The notes under the pieces are model-generated. The model saw only the letters and a list, made by a program, of their open reading frames with translations. It was not told the DNA's origin and searched no databases. DNA of 64,000 nt from VXMO01 sp034422835 (GTDB lineage Bacteria; Chloroflexota; Dehalococcoidia; UBA6926). Shown here piece by piece: positions 33,319 to 41,522 of this stretch (positions are counted from its first letter, which is position 1; every line of letters starts with the position of its first letter). The stretch is taken from contig DAOUJJ010000004.1 in NCBI GenBank assembly GCA_034422835.1, positions 1 to 64,000 of the forward strand. Reading direction: 5' to 3'. The position numbers were made by a program, and so were the translations under genes.

Positions 33319-34580
33319 CGGCCGCTCATGCCAAAACGTGGGAAGGATTCCGCAAAAATATTGAGAATCACTACCGGAACGTCGTTGCTATAAGCACGGC
33401 GGCAGGGTCTGGCGTCTCGATGTCTGCCGATACCGGCATACAGGAAATGCTGTTGGTCGCTACCAAGCGGCAGGCCGTTCCTGTGAATCAACCACAGGAA
33501 GCGGGCGATAAGGCGATTACCTGCGTCAACCTGACCGCGACATTTGAAACGAAAGTAGAAGCCAAGATGTTCGCGGACGCTATTAGGCACGCGCTCGCTA
33601 GTGGAAGCGAGTCGGGTGAGATAGTCGTTGGCGATGTGGTTGGTACCTACCGCAAGATGTCAGGACTCGGTGATGGCCAACCATGGTCTGCTTTGGGCAC
33701 GAGCGGCGGCTACACAACACTGGTTGCCCAGGCAACATCCGGCAATGCTTGGAACCCGGCCACGGGGAATGTCACTCCCTATGCTCTGCCGATGACTACC
33801 CTAAGTGGTGTGTCGGGCCATGGCCCGACACACCACTTGCTGGGATGTCTCCCAGCAAGTCGTGATCCGCGCGGTGCTTTTACTATGCATCCGGTCAAAG
33901 ATGCGACAAGCCGTGAGAACCCGTCCCTATGGACTCATGAAGCGTCCATTCAGAACTCAATGACTTGCGCGCCGACGCACTACGGCATCCCGCGTAGCAA
34001 TGCTGCTGAGGCCGAGAGAAGGCTAAAATCCGCAAGGAAGTTCCATTTGGCGCGGAATCTACGCATGAGTGCCCAAGCGATAGCGGTTGCATACACTGAG
34101 GAGCCGTCGATGGGCGGTAGGTCATGGACAACGCTGGAAGCCGAAGGGGCGACTGCCGAGGCGATTGCCCTGTATTTGAATAGTACCTATGGGCTGTTGA
34201 TTCGAACAGGGTATGGACAGTCGACGGACTTGGGGCGTTCTCCAATACAAATTAGAGCGATTGATGGACATCCAATACCTGACTTTACCGCTGACACTGA
34301 AGAAGGTAAGGCAGCCCGCCACATAGCCCACGAGAACTTTGACCGGCTGCGCAAGCTCAAGCTGAACCGTATCGCCCTGAGCGCGATCGATAAGAACCGC
34401 GCGGAGATAGACCGCGTGGTAACCCTCATGCTTGGCATCGAGTGGAACCCGCAAACCGAGAACATGCTCGATTCATGGCGCAGGCTGATGTGCCTCCAAC
34501 CGGCCGTGAACGCCAACAACAAGCAGACACTCAAGACGTTGGCGGAGGCGGGGATCAAGGGGTGGGTTTGGGACGTTTAG
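33282..34580 (+). CDS. Large DNA methyltransferase, C-terminal part (continuation in -1 frame)
   Basis: 432 residues in the track frame, but the real continuation begins near VLPLTAAHAKTW at about 33304, directly after EPRTVK of the upstream half. The segment VVAISTAAGSGVSMSADTGIQ is typical of the region after motif IV in these methyltransferases. The rest is likely target recognition and a helical tail (NRIALSAIDKNRAEIDRVVT). Combined with the upstream half it makes about 960 residues. A single-base insertion, a sequencing error or a -1 slip would each explain it. No start or ribosome-binding site supports independent translation. Confidence 0.65.
   Translation: MGRAPHGKVLPLTAAHAKTWEGFRKNIENHYRNVVAISTAAGSGVSMSADTGIQEMLLVATKRQAVPVNQPQEAGDKAITCVNLTATFETKVEAKMFADAIRHALASGSESGEIVVGDVVGTYRKMSGLGDGQPWSALGTSGGYTTLVAQATSGNAWNPATGNVTPYALPMTTLSGVSGHGPTHHLLGCLPASRDPRGAFTMHPVKDATSRENPSLWTHEASIQNSMTCAPTHYGIPRSNAAEAERRLKSARKFHLARNLRMSAQAIAVAYTEEPSMGGRSWTTLEAEGATAEAIALYLNSTYGLLIRTGYGQSTDLGRSPIQIRAIDGHPIPDFTADTEEGKAARHIAHENFDRLRKLKLNRIALSAIDKNRAEIDRVVTLMLGIEWNPQTENMLDSWRRLMCLQPAVNANNKQTLKTLAEAGIKGWVWDV
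33803..33860. repeat. 36-bp perfect palindrome plus adjoining hairpin inside the methyltransferase gene
   Basis: AAGTGGTGTGTCGGGCCA at 33803-33820 is followed without spacer by its exact complement at 33821-33838. A second hairpin (ACTTGCTGGGA, loop TGTC, complement) spans 33835-33860 and shares ACTT with the first. It is in frame and encodes SGVSGHGPTHHLLGC. Such long perfect palindromes are rare in coding DNA. Confidence 0.9.
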
Positions 34581-34593
34581 GTCAGGCAATTTG

Positions 34594-34929
34594 CTATCTA
34601 CACTCATCTATTATCCGCTTGAGTTCGATTACAGCTAGAATCACTAACCCGGCCACAAATCCTATAGCGCCAGCAAATATGGCCGTCATAACCCCTTCCA
34701 CCGGACCGTCCTTTGCAAGGTCGATTCCCTCAAACCTTTGGTAGGCCTCTCCCAGAATCCCCGGGCCCACAGCGGCTGCCAAGAAAACGCCGATGGCTGC
34801 CAATAAGATCAAGCCAAGCAAATTAAAACGCTTCTTCAACTCATCACCCGAGGCTAACCCGATAAAAGTACCAATTACAAAGCCAACTAGAGTGACTGCC
34901 AAGAAGACCAGTAGCGCGTCAATGGACAC
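34594..34929 (-). CDS. Small membrane protein, function unknown
   Basis: 111 residues from the GTG at 34929, preceded by AAAGGGGA; an in-frame start at 35001 would add 24 charged residues. Three hydrophobic segments: IDALLVFLAVTLVGFVIGTF, GLILLAAIGVFLAAAVGPGI and VMTAIFAGAIGFVAGLVILAVI. No family recognised. Convergent with the methyltransferase gene. Confidence 0.6.
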   Translation of the reverse strand: MSIDALLVFLAVTLVGFVIGTFIGLASGDELKKRFNLLGLILLAAIGVFLAAAVGPGILGEAYQRFEGIDLAKDGPVEGVMTAIFAGAIGFVAGLVILAVIELKRIIDECR

Positions 34930-35029
34930 TCTGATTCCCCTTTCTGCCTTCGCCGCGCTCCGTGCGTCCGTTCTGTTACGTCGATCAAGAATAGCACGCA
35001 CGTGCGGTCAGGCCAAACCAAGTGGAATC

Positions 35030-35303
35030 CTTAGATTCCTCGACTGCGCTCGGAATGACATGTATATGAGTGTGAGTGGCGATACGGGGTTTGCTTGCGC
35101 TCCTAGTTCTGGATTCCCGCTTTCGCGGGAATGACGGAGGGGGGCGGGAATGACGGAGGGGGAGTCCCGATGGATTCCGGCTTCCGCCGGAATGAGGGGA
35201 GGGGTATGGCCCTTCGACGGGCTCAGGGTGACCCTTCGACTACGCTCAGGGCGAGCGGTGGGGGCACCCCCACCCTGGCCCTCCCCCATCGAGGGGGAGG
35301 GGA
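35030..35303. repeat. Dense cluster of dispersed repeats R3, R1, R1, R2, R2, R4
   Basis: R3 at 35030-35063, R1 at 35109-35136, R1-like at 35170-35196, two R2 copies in 35210-35257 and R4 at 35263-35303. This fills the gap between the small membrane protein and the end of nadE; the R4 copy begins directly after the nadE stop codon. No gene is seen here. Confidence 0.85.
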
Positions 35304-35304
35304 T

Positions 35305-37104
35305 TCAGGCGGGTCTGAACCTGTTGACGATGGGGAGGCGGCGGTCTTTGCCGAAGGCGCGTTCGGTTATCTTGACCCCGGGGGCGGCCTGCCGACGCTT
35401 GTATTCACTTATGTCTACCAAACGGGTGACGCGGGCGACGACGTCCGGATCGAAGCCCAGGCGCTCTATCATCTCCGCGGGTGAGCAGTCGCGCTCCACG
35501 TAGGCTTCAAGTACAGGATCAAGCACGTCGTAGGGCGGCAGGGAGTCCTCATCGAGCTGGTTCTCACGCAGTTCAGCGGTTGGGGGGCGGTCGATGATTT
35601 CCTGCGGGATGATGTCTCGCCCGGCCTGCTGGTTGCGCCAGTTGGCGAGTTCATACACGAGGGTCTTGGGCACGTCCTTGATGACGGCGAAGCCGCCTGC
35701 CATATCGCCGTACAGGGTGGCGTAGCCGGTGGCGTATTCGCTCTTGTTGCCGGTTGCGAGCACGATGCGGCCGAACTTGTTTGAGATGGCCATGAGGATG
35801 TTGCCGCGGGCGCGGGCCTGCAGGTTCTCTTCAGCGACGCCTTCCTGCGTGCCTTCGAACAGATGGGAAAGGCCGTCCCGGTAGGCCGTGGCCATGTCCT
35901 CGATTGCGATGACCTCAAAACCGATGCCGAAGTTCTCACAGAGGGCCTGCGCGTCCGTGACGCTCCTGTCTGCCGTGTACCTGGAGGGCATCCCGACGCA
36001 GAGGACGTTTTCAGGGCCGAGGGCATCGGCGGCGACGGCGGCGGTGAGGGCGGAATCGATGCCCCCGGAGAGGCCGATGACAACCTGCGAGAAACCGCTT
36101 TTCCGAACATAATCCTGCGTCCCCTTGACCAAGGCGTTATAGACCTCTTCGACGGGGCCCATGGGGGTCGGCATGGCGTTCGCGTGGTGTGTTTCAGATA
36201 GGGCCCTGCGGGTTGCCCCCTGCTCTTGCTGCTCAGTTACGGAAACCGCAAGCGGATGCGCCCAAATCGCGTTCTCCTGGTCGATTTTCGCGGTCTGGGA
36301 CACAGCATCCGCCTCGACGAACGGCAGGTCGGCGAGGAGAAGATCGTCCTCAAACTGTCGGCCCGCGGAAATCGTCTTGCCGCTCGGGTCGAAGATCATG
36401 CTCGCGCCATCGAAAACAAGCTCGTCCTGTCCCCCAACCATATTGACGTAGCAGAGGAAGATGCCGTTGGCGGCGGCGCGGTCGCTGAGCATGGCCTCTC
36501 GCACGGCGCGCTTGCCGCGGTAGTAGGGGGAGCCGTTGATGTTGATGATCACCTGCGCGCCGGCGGCTTTCTGGACGTTGGTGGGGCCGTGCTCAAACCA
36601 GATGTCCTCGCAGACGTTGACGCCGATGCGGGCGCCGCCGATCTCATAGACGGGGCAGACATCGCCGGAGGCGAAGTAGCGCTCTTCGTCAAAGACGCTG
36701 TAGTTGGGAAGGAAGATCTTGCGGTAGATGTCGATGAGTTTGCCGTCGTGGATGACGGCGGCGGCATTGTAAAGGGCGGCGGGATTTGTGGCGCGTTCGG
36801 GGATGCCGACGACGACGGTGATGCCGGTGGAGGCTTCTACAACCTCCCCGAGGGCCTGTTGGGCAGCTTCAAGGAAGGAATCTTTGTAGAGGAGATCCTC
36901 CGGCGGGTAGCCGGTGATGCAGAGTTCCGGGAAGGCGACGAGGTCCGCGTGCGCTTCTCGGGCGCGTTTGATGTGGTCGATGATCAGGCGGGTATTGCCG
37001 TCGATATCGCCGACGGTGGGGTTCACCTGGGCGAGGGCGACGCGGAAGGGGGGCGTCGCGCCCCTGTCCCCTTCGCTTGCCTGTTCTCTCGTCGGATTGG
37101 CCAT
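35305..37104 (-). CDS. nadE: Glutamine-dependent NAD+ synthetase
   Basis: 599 residues from the ATG at 37104 (MANPTREQ), which matches the family; the frame runs on upstream without homology. The N-terminal nitrilase-type amidase has the Glu-Lys-Cys triad in FPELCITGYPPEDLL, YRKIFLPNYSVFDE and GVNVCEDIWFE. The C-terminal synthetase has the ATP-binding SGGIDSALTA near 355, plus SKFGRIVLATGNKSEYATGY-type motifs. It amidates NaAD to NAD+ using glutamine. Confidence 0.95.
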   Translation of the reverse strand: MANPTREQASEGDRGATPPFRVALAQVNPTVGDIDGNTRLIIDHIKRAREAHADLVAFPELCITGYPPEDLLYKDSFLEAAQQALGEVVEASTGITVVVGIPERATNPAALYNAAAVIHDGKLIDIYRKIFLPNYSVFDEERYFASGDVCPVYEIGGARIGVNVCEDIWFEHGPTNVQKAAGAQVIININGSPYYRGKRAVREAMLSDRAAANGIFLCYVNMVGGQDELVFDGASMIFDPSGKTISAGRQFEDDLLLADLPFVEADAVSQTAKIDQENAIWAHPLAVSVTEQQEQGATRRALSETHHANAMPTPMGPVEEVYNALVKGTQDYVRKSGFSQVVIGLSGGIDSALTAAVAADALGPENVLCVGMPSRYTADRSVTDAQALCENFGIGFEVIAIEDMATAYRDGLSHLFEGTQEGVAEENLQARARGNILMAISNKFGRIVLATGNKSEYATGYATLYGDMAGGFAVIKDVPKTLVYELANWRNQQAGRDIIPQEIIDRPPTAELRENQLDEDSLPPYDVLDPVLEAYVERDCSPAEMIERLGFDPDVVARVTRLVDISEYKRRQAAPGVKITERAFGKDRRLPIVNRFRPA

Positions 37105-37228
37105 GGGACAAGTATAGGGGCGGTAGTGACGGAGGGGTGGCCGATAGGTATCATAGCTGCGGTAAGGTAGTGATAGACAGCGTCTATTGGTTTGCGAGTG
37201 GGGAATACGGACGCACACGGAGGGCACA

Positions 37229-37477
37229 ATGACTAGCGTGCTCAAGAAAGAATTTGACTACTATCGCGCCCATCAGGATGAGATGGTTGCCAAGTATGAT
37301 GGCAAGGTAATTGCCATCAAGGATGGCGAGGTGCTCGGCGTGTTCGAGAATGATCTTGCCGCCGTTACGGAAACAAAGAAGACGCATGAATTGGGAACCT
37401 TCCTCGTTCAGCGGGTGAGCGAGGGGGATGAGGCATACACCGCGACAATTGTCTCTCCTAGCGTGGTGGTCTCATAG
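37229..37477 (+). CDS. Small DUF5678-like protein
   Basis: 82 residues from the ATG at 37229, with GGAGGG seven bases upstream. The sequence FDYYRAHQDEMVAKYDGKVI, then IKDGEVLGVFEN and GTFLVQRV matches the pattern of DUF5678 proteins. These are commonly encoded beside small retropepsin-like aspartyl proteases, as here. Function unknown. Confidence 0.65.
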   Translation: MTSVLKKEFDYYRAHQDEMVAKYDGKVIAIKDGEVLGVFENDLAAVTETKKTHELGTFLVQRVSEGDEAYTATIVSPSVVVS

Positions 37478-37560
37478 TTCAGCGGATAGAACCTCGTAGT
37501 TTCACGATTGCCTCCACCGGAGGCCTCCTCAACGTCCTGCGGAGTAGTTGTCACATTTCA

Positions 37561-38028
37561 ATGGCCTGGGACCCAAAGGGTGACGAACCTGAGCCGCAAT
37601 TGAGTGCATTCGAAGCGATATGGGACACCGGGGCGACCGCAAGTATGGTGACTCAACGAGTTGTCGACGCTTGTGGTTTGAAGCCGATTGGAACTACTGC
37701 CATCTCTCATGCCCAAGGGACGACCGAGGATGTAGACATATTTCTAGTCAACATTGTCTTGCCAAACATGGTGAGGTTTCCGGGGGTTCGCGTTGCACAA
37801 GCTATCCTACCCAACGTTGACGTGTTGCTTGGAATGGACATCATCAGTCAAGGGGATTTTGCCATTACGAATTCGGATGGCAACACGAAATTCTCCTTCC
37901 GGATTCCGTCTCAAGCCAATATCGACTTTGTGGCAGAAGACGGTAGGAACAATGTTCTGGGCAGACAGTCGCGGCCTTCAGAATCTACTCGTCAGAAAAA
38001 TCGACGGCAACGACGTAAGAAGAGGTAG
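37561..38028 (+). CDS. Retropepsin-like aspartyl protease
   Basis: 155 residues. AIWDTGATASMVTQRVVDAC near residue 20 contains the D-T-G-A active-site motif, followed by a flap-like beta region, and LLGMDIISQGDFAITN matches the second conserved motif of single-domain clan AA proteases. The C terminus is basic (RQKNRRQRRKKR). The ATG at 37561 lacks a ribosome-binding site, while the frame is open back to 37462 (encoding FTIASTGGLLNVL). An AUA at 37474 overlaps the stop codon of the DUF5678-like gene, so the true start may be upstream and non-standard. Confidence 0.72.
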   Translation: MAWDPKGDEPEPQLSAFEAIWDTGATASMVTQRVVDACGLKPIGTTAISHAQGTTEDVDIFLVNIVLPNMVRFPGVRVAQAILPNVDVLLGMDIISQGDFAITNSDGNTKFSFRIPSQANIDFVAEDGRNNVLGRQSRPSESTRQKNRRQRRKKR

Positions 38029-38048
38029 TTTCACCAGGAGCTGAGACT

Positions 38049-38173
38049 ATCCCCCACCCTAACCTTCCCCCACAAGGGGGGAGGGGATTTTCCTGGGTGG
38101 TGGTACGAGGTTTGGTTGCATGGTTGAGGCTTTAGATTCTTCGGCTCCGCTGCGCTGCGCTCAGAATGACATG
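38049..38173. repeat. Dispersed repeats R4 and R3
   Basis: R4 at 38049-38090 (CCCCCACAAGGGGGGAGGGG core) and R3 at 38127-38173 (TTTAGATTCTTCGGCTCCGC, then GCTCAGAATGACATG). They occupy most of the gap before the SodC-like gene; the rest holds GGAACAGTCCCAGGCGTTGG, nearly repeated at 38281 as GAACAATCCCGGGCGTTGG. Confidence 0.8.
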
Positions 38174-38314
38174 ATGGGCGTTGCGGATGTTGGGATAATG
38201 AACAGGATTACGAAGTATTATTGAGATACTGCTTCGGCAGTTTGGGGAGGAACAGTCCCAGGCGTTGGAGCCGGAAGGGAGAACAATCCCGGGCGTTGGA
38301 GAGAGGTAAGATCG

Positions 38315-38899
38315 ATGCCTCAGGCCTTGAAATCGTCGGTTGCCTTGCTGCCTGTCATCGTCGTCTTGCTCGCCGTTGTCTTTTTTCTGATCTATCGATC
38401 GTCCGGTGAGGAGGCCCCGCGTGACGTCGGAGCGAGGGCTTCGGCAGCCCTCGTTTCGCAGGAAGGCGAGTCAGTCGGATCCGTAACGTTTATGCAGACG
38501 GCATCGGGCGTTCTGGTGGCAGCTACGGTGGAAGAACTTTCTCCTGGGGGTCACGCATTCATTATCCATTCGGTGGGCGCGTGCACACCCGATTTCAATG
38601 CGGCCGGCGACCATTTCAATCCCGAGGATGTTGAACACGGCTTTATTCATTCAAGCTGGCGCAGATCATCCGGCGCGGCGCACGGCGGCGACTTGCCCAA
38701 TATCTACGCGGCTGCCGACGGCTCCGCCCGCGCTGACTTCCTTACCGATGGTGTCACCCTGGACACCGGGAAGGACCACTCTCTCTTCGATGCCGACGGC
38801 TCCGCAATCATCGTGCATGAGAAGCCGGACACATACGGGGCGGGTGAGGCCGATACAGGCGCTCGCGTGGCCTGCGGTGTAATTGAGCCTGAGCGTTAG
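38315..38899 (+). CDS. Cu/Zn superoxide dismutase-like membrane-anchored protein, altered copper site
   Basis: 194 residues. N-terminal membrane anchor (LLPVIVVLLAVVFFLIY). The SodC-like domain has GGHAFIIHSVGACTP, AAGDHFNP, AAHGGDLPNIYA and IIVHEKPDTYGA, plus the two disulfide Cys (GACTP, VACGV). In active enzymes the first motif reads HGFHxH; here it is HAFIIH, so the first copper His is Ile. Zinc and remaining copper ligands look present. It may be a copper chaperone-like or weakly active form, acting outside the membrane. Confidence 0.8.
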   Translation: MPQALKSSVALLPVIVVLLAVVFFLIYRSSGEEAPRDVGARASAALVSQEGESVGSVTFMQTASGVLVAATVEELSPGGHAFIIHSVGACTPDFNAAGDHFNPEDVEHGFIHSSWRRSSGAAHGGDLPNIYAAADGSARADFLTDGVTLDTGKDHSLFDADGSAIIVHEKPDTYGAGEADTGARVACGVIEPER

Positions 38900-38984
38900 G
38901 CAGTGCCTACAGCCAAGGCTCGCGCTCAGAGGTAATTGGCCTACTCGGTTGCGATCCGCGTTCCGGCTCCCGCGGGGAATAGAG

Positions 38985-39124
38985 GCTCTGGATTCTTCGC
39001 TGCGCTCAGAATGACAGAGGGGATAGGCGGCGCTGTGCGCCGCACTGGATTCCCGGGTCGAGCCCGGGAATGCCCGGGGTGGGTGCTGTCCACTCATGCC
39101 CTTTGGCGGGCTCAGGGCGAACGC
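38985..39124. repeat. Dispersed repeats R3 and R2 with a CCCGGG-centred palindrome
   Basis: R3 at 38985-39017, an ATTCCCGGGTCGAGCCCGGG palindrome followed by AAT at about 39051-39071, and an R2-like copy at 39098-39124. No gene is seen between the SodC-like gene and the lipoprotein. Confidence 0.7.
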
Positions 39125-39205
39125 GCGCGGCTCCACAGTAGTCATTCAGGAGTATCATTAATGTGGGATGGTCGAAGGGTTCGGCCATCAGCGCGGGAAA
39201 AGGAA

Positions 39206-39991
39206 GTGAATGCCGTGCATATCATTCGGATACGCGCCTCGGCGCACGGCGCGCTCATAAGCGCTCTCTTGATTTCAGTTCTTCTCATTGGCGCATGCTT
39301 CAGCCCAGATGGCGAGCAGCCGTCGCCCGTCCCGGCGACGGCAACTCCCACACCGACGGTTTCACAGGAACCCACGCCTGAGCCAACCGCAATACCGCAA
39401 TCGACAGCATCTCCACCTGCAACCATCGTTCCAACACCAATCCCCTCCACGCCCACCGCTTTACCGGAGGCGGAGGAGTGGTGGACGGTGGCAGAATCGA
39501 CCTGGAACGATACGTTTGAGGTGACGCTGGAGATTTTCGGCGCGTCACGCATTACAACGCAGACGGAGCTTCGTGTGAGGACACGGCTGCGGAACGTGTC
39601 CGACGACGAGAGCACGTATATCAGGTGGAGCCAATACGACCCGGCGGTCTCCACGTGGATTGTGCTGCCGAGCGGCCCGCCGCCCGCAGACCCCCGGGTG
39701 AGGCGGGCCGTGCGTCTCATCCAGTTGTGGGCGGAGGGCGATCCCACTCCGTCCCTCAGTTCTTTCCCGGAGGTCCAGGCGGACACCCTGGACGCGGGTG
39801 ATGACATCGAACGGGAGGCTTCGTGGGACCTGACGGTTCGCGGGGATTCTGCGGGTACGCGGGCGCCCGCGCCGGACGGGGTCTATAAGGTGCGGGCTGA
39901 TTTCTATCCGCGTGGCGGCAATGAGATTCCGGGTTTGCCTGAGATCTTGTTGGAGTTTCCCATTACGTTGGATAGAGGTATTGGGGGTTAG
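39206..39991 (+). CDS. Lipoprotein with Pro/Thr-rich linker and beta-sandwich-like domain
   Basis: About 261 residues. GTG at 39206 or 39215 gives an N terminus ending in LLISVLLIGACFSP, a lipobox. A linker of the TPTPTVSQEPTPEPT type follows (residues ~30-75), then a domain with RNVSDDESTYIRWSQYDP and DGVYKVRADFY that recalls BsuPI-type beta-sandwiches. The upstream ATG at 39161 would put 15 charged residues ahead of the signal and is less likely. Function unknown. Confidence 0.65.
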   Translation: MNAVHIIRIRASAHGALISALLISVLLIGACFSPDGEQPSPVPATATPTPTVSQEPTPEPTAIPQSTASPPATIVPTPIPSTPTALPEAEEWWTVAESTWNDTFEVTLEIFGASRITTQTELRVRTRLRNVSDDESTYIRWSQYDPAVSTWIVLPSGPPPADPRVRRAVRLIQLWAEGDPTPSLSSFPEVQADTLDAGDDIEREASWDLTVRGDSAGTRAPAPDGVYKVRADFYPRGGNEIPGLPEILLEFPITLDRGIGG

Positions 39992-40005
39992 GCTTCCCCG
40001 CTCAG

Positions 40006-40031
40006 GCCCTTCGACAGGCTCAGGGTGAACG
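40006..40031. repeat. Dispersed repeat, family R2
   Basis: GCCCTTCGACAGGCTCAGGG followed by TGAACG, lying between two convergent gene ends. Confidence 0.85.
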
Positions 40032-40035
40032 GAGA

Positions 40036-41472
40036 TTAGTCCAGGAGTTTGGCGGGGTTCATGATGCCGGCGGGGTCAAGCGCGCTCTTGATGAAGCGGA
40101 TGAGATGGACGCCGCCCTCGCCGAGTTCCCTGGGCAGCAGGTGCTTGAGACGAACCCCGACGCCGTGACAGTACTCGATGGTGCCGCCCAGATCGATGGC
40201 CTGATTGATCATCGCGTCTGAGGCTTCCCGGATGCGCTGCCAACCGTCCGGGCGGGATTCGGGATCGACGGCAATGATGGAGAACATCTCCGGCTCGCCC
40301 CAGATGGCGCATTCGACAACGTTCAGGCCGGCCTCTTCAAACGTCTTGATGGCAGCGAATCGTAGATCGAGCACCTTTGAGATGGGGACGGCGGTGTGGA
40401 TGTAGCTGCCTGCCCGTCCGCCGCGGTCGCGCCACGGGTGACGCTGGCCGGAGGCGCGAGCCTCCTTGTAGCGAAGGCCCGAGGCATGCCGATCCTCCCA
40501 GAACGATTGGGCAACCTCGGGGTCCAGCGCTCGCGCGCCGTAGGCGGAAACGATGTCCCAGACGACCTGCTCCTGGATATCGAGTTCCGCGGAGCCGCCC
40601 TCGAGGCTGAGGTGGAGCTGGGAGCGGCCGGGGCCGTCGGCGGTGATGGGCTGGCCGCCGGATTCCGACTCGTCCTCCTGGGCGAAATCGACCATGGCGG
40701 GGGTGAGTCCCTCGGTGAAGAGTCGCTCGATGGCGAAGAAACCCTGCTGGAAGCTATCGAACTCAAGGGCATAGTGGCGGCGCTCTTCGAGTTCCGGGTA
40801 GACGCGGATTGTCGCCTCGGTAATGACGCCGAATATACCCTCAGTGCCGATGAAGAGGCTCGTCATGTCCAGTCCGGCGGACACAAGTGGACGCAGGTTG
40901 CGCGTGCGAACGATCTGACCGGTTGGCAGGACGACCTCAAGGCCGACGACCTGCCGCCCCATGGGGCCGTACTTGGCGGCGAGATAGCCAACGCCGTTGG
41001 TTGAGATCGCGCCGCCGACGGTTGCGACGGGCTGGCTCCATGGATCGTGGCCGACGAAATGGTTGGCGTGCTGGACGATTTCTTCAAGGTCGCCGAGGAC
41101 GACACCAGGTTGAACGGTGGCCGTGCCGTCCTGGAGGCTGACGTCGATGATTTTGTCCAGCGAGGCCATGTCCAGCACGATGGCGGGTTCGGTCGTCGAC
41201 GCGCCGCCCATGACGCCGGTGCCGCCTCCGTAGGGAATGACGGGGACGCGGGCGGCGGTGGCGGCTTTCAGTATCGCGGCGACGTGGGCGGTGGACTGCG
41301 GTTTGACGACGGCGAGGGGCGTCGCTTGTTCTCTCCCCTCTTCGGGGCGCGCAGGGATGGCGTCTTCGGCGTAGTCGGCGAGGACGGCGGCGTCGGTCAG
41401 GACGTTGTCCCGGCTGACGATCTGGTTGATCTCAAGAAGGAATTGGTTAAGGAACTGGTTGTTGGTGGTCAT
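40036..41472 (-). CDS. FAD-binding oxidase, GlcD/D-lactate dehydrogenase family
   Basis: 478 residues. FAD-binding PCMH domain with VIPYGGGTGVMGGAS near 96, VGHDPWSQPVATVGGAISTN near 140 and TEGIFGVITEATIRVYPE near 210. The C-terminal FAD-oxidase domain ends in GVGVRLKHLLPRELG and ALDPAGIMNPAKLLD, the conserved end of the family. It oxidises a 2-hydroxy acid such as glycolate or D-lactate. No GlcE/F partner is adjacent. Confidence 0.88.
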   Translation of the reverse strand: MTTNNQFLNQFLLEINQIVSRDNVLTDAAVLADYAEDAIPARPEEGREQATPLAVVKPQSTAHVAAILKAATAARVPVIPYGGGTGVMGGASTTEPAIVLDMASLDKIIDVSLQDGTATVQPGVVLGDLEEIVQHANHFVGHDPWSQPVATVGGAISTNGVGYLAAKYGPMGRQVVGLEVVLPTGQIVRTRNLRPLVSAGLDMTSLFIGTEGIFGVITEATIRVYPELEERRHYALEFDSFQQGFFAIERLFTEGLTPAMVDFAQEDESESGGQPITADGPGRSQLHLSLEGGSAELDIQEQVVWDIVSAYGARALDPEVAQSFWEDRHASGLRYKEARASGQRHPWRDRGGRAGSYIHTAVPISKVLDLRFAAIKTFEEAGLNVVECAIWGEPEMFSIIAVDPESRPDGWQRIREASDAMINQAIDLGGTIEYCHGVGVRLKHLLPRELGEGGVHLIRFIKSALDPAGIMNPAKLLD

Positions 41473-41522
41473 GGTTTAGATGGTACACGGTAGCTGCGCT
41501 ACGGGGTTGGCGGTCGTGGGTG

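Noticed and set aside
36226..37170. 314-residue plus-strand open frame opposite nadE
   Set aside because: Antisense shadow of a well-conserved NAD synthetase gene, low-complexity Gly/Asp/Val composition and no homology.
37462..37510. tRNA-like stretch (TAGTTCAGCGGATAGAAC resembles a tRNA D arm, with TCGT/ACGA after it)
   Set aside because: No T arm or acceptor pairing follows, and the segment is part of the open frame leading into the aspartyl protease.
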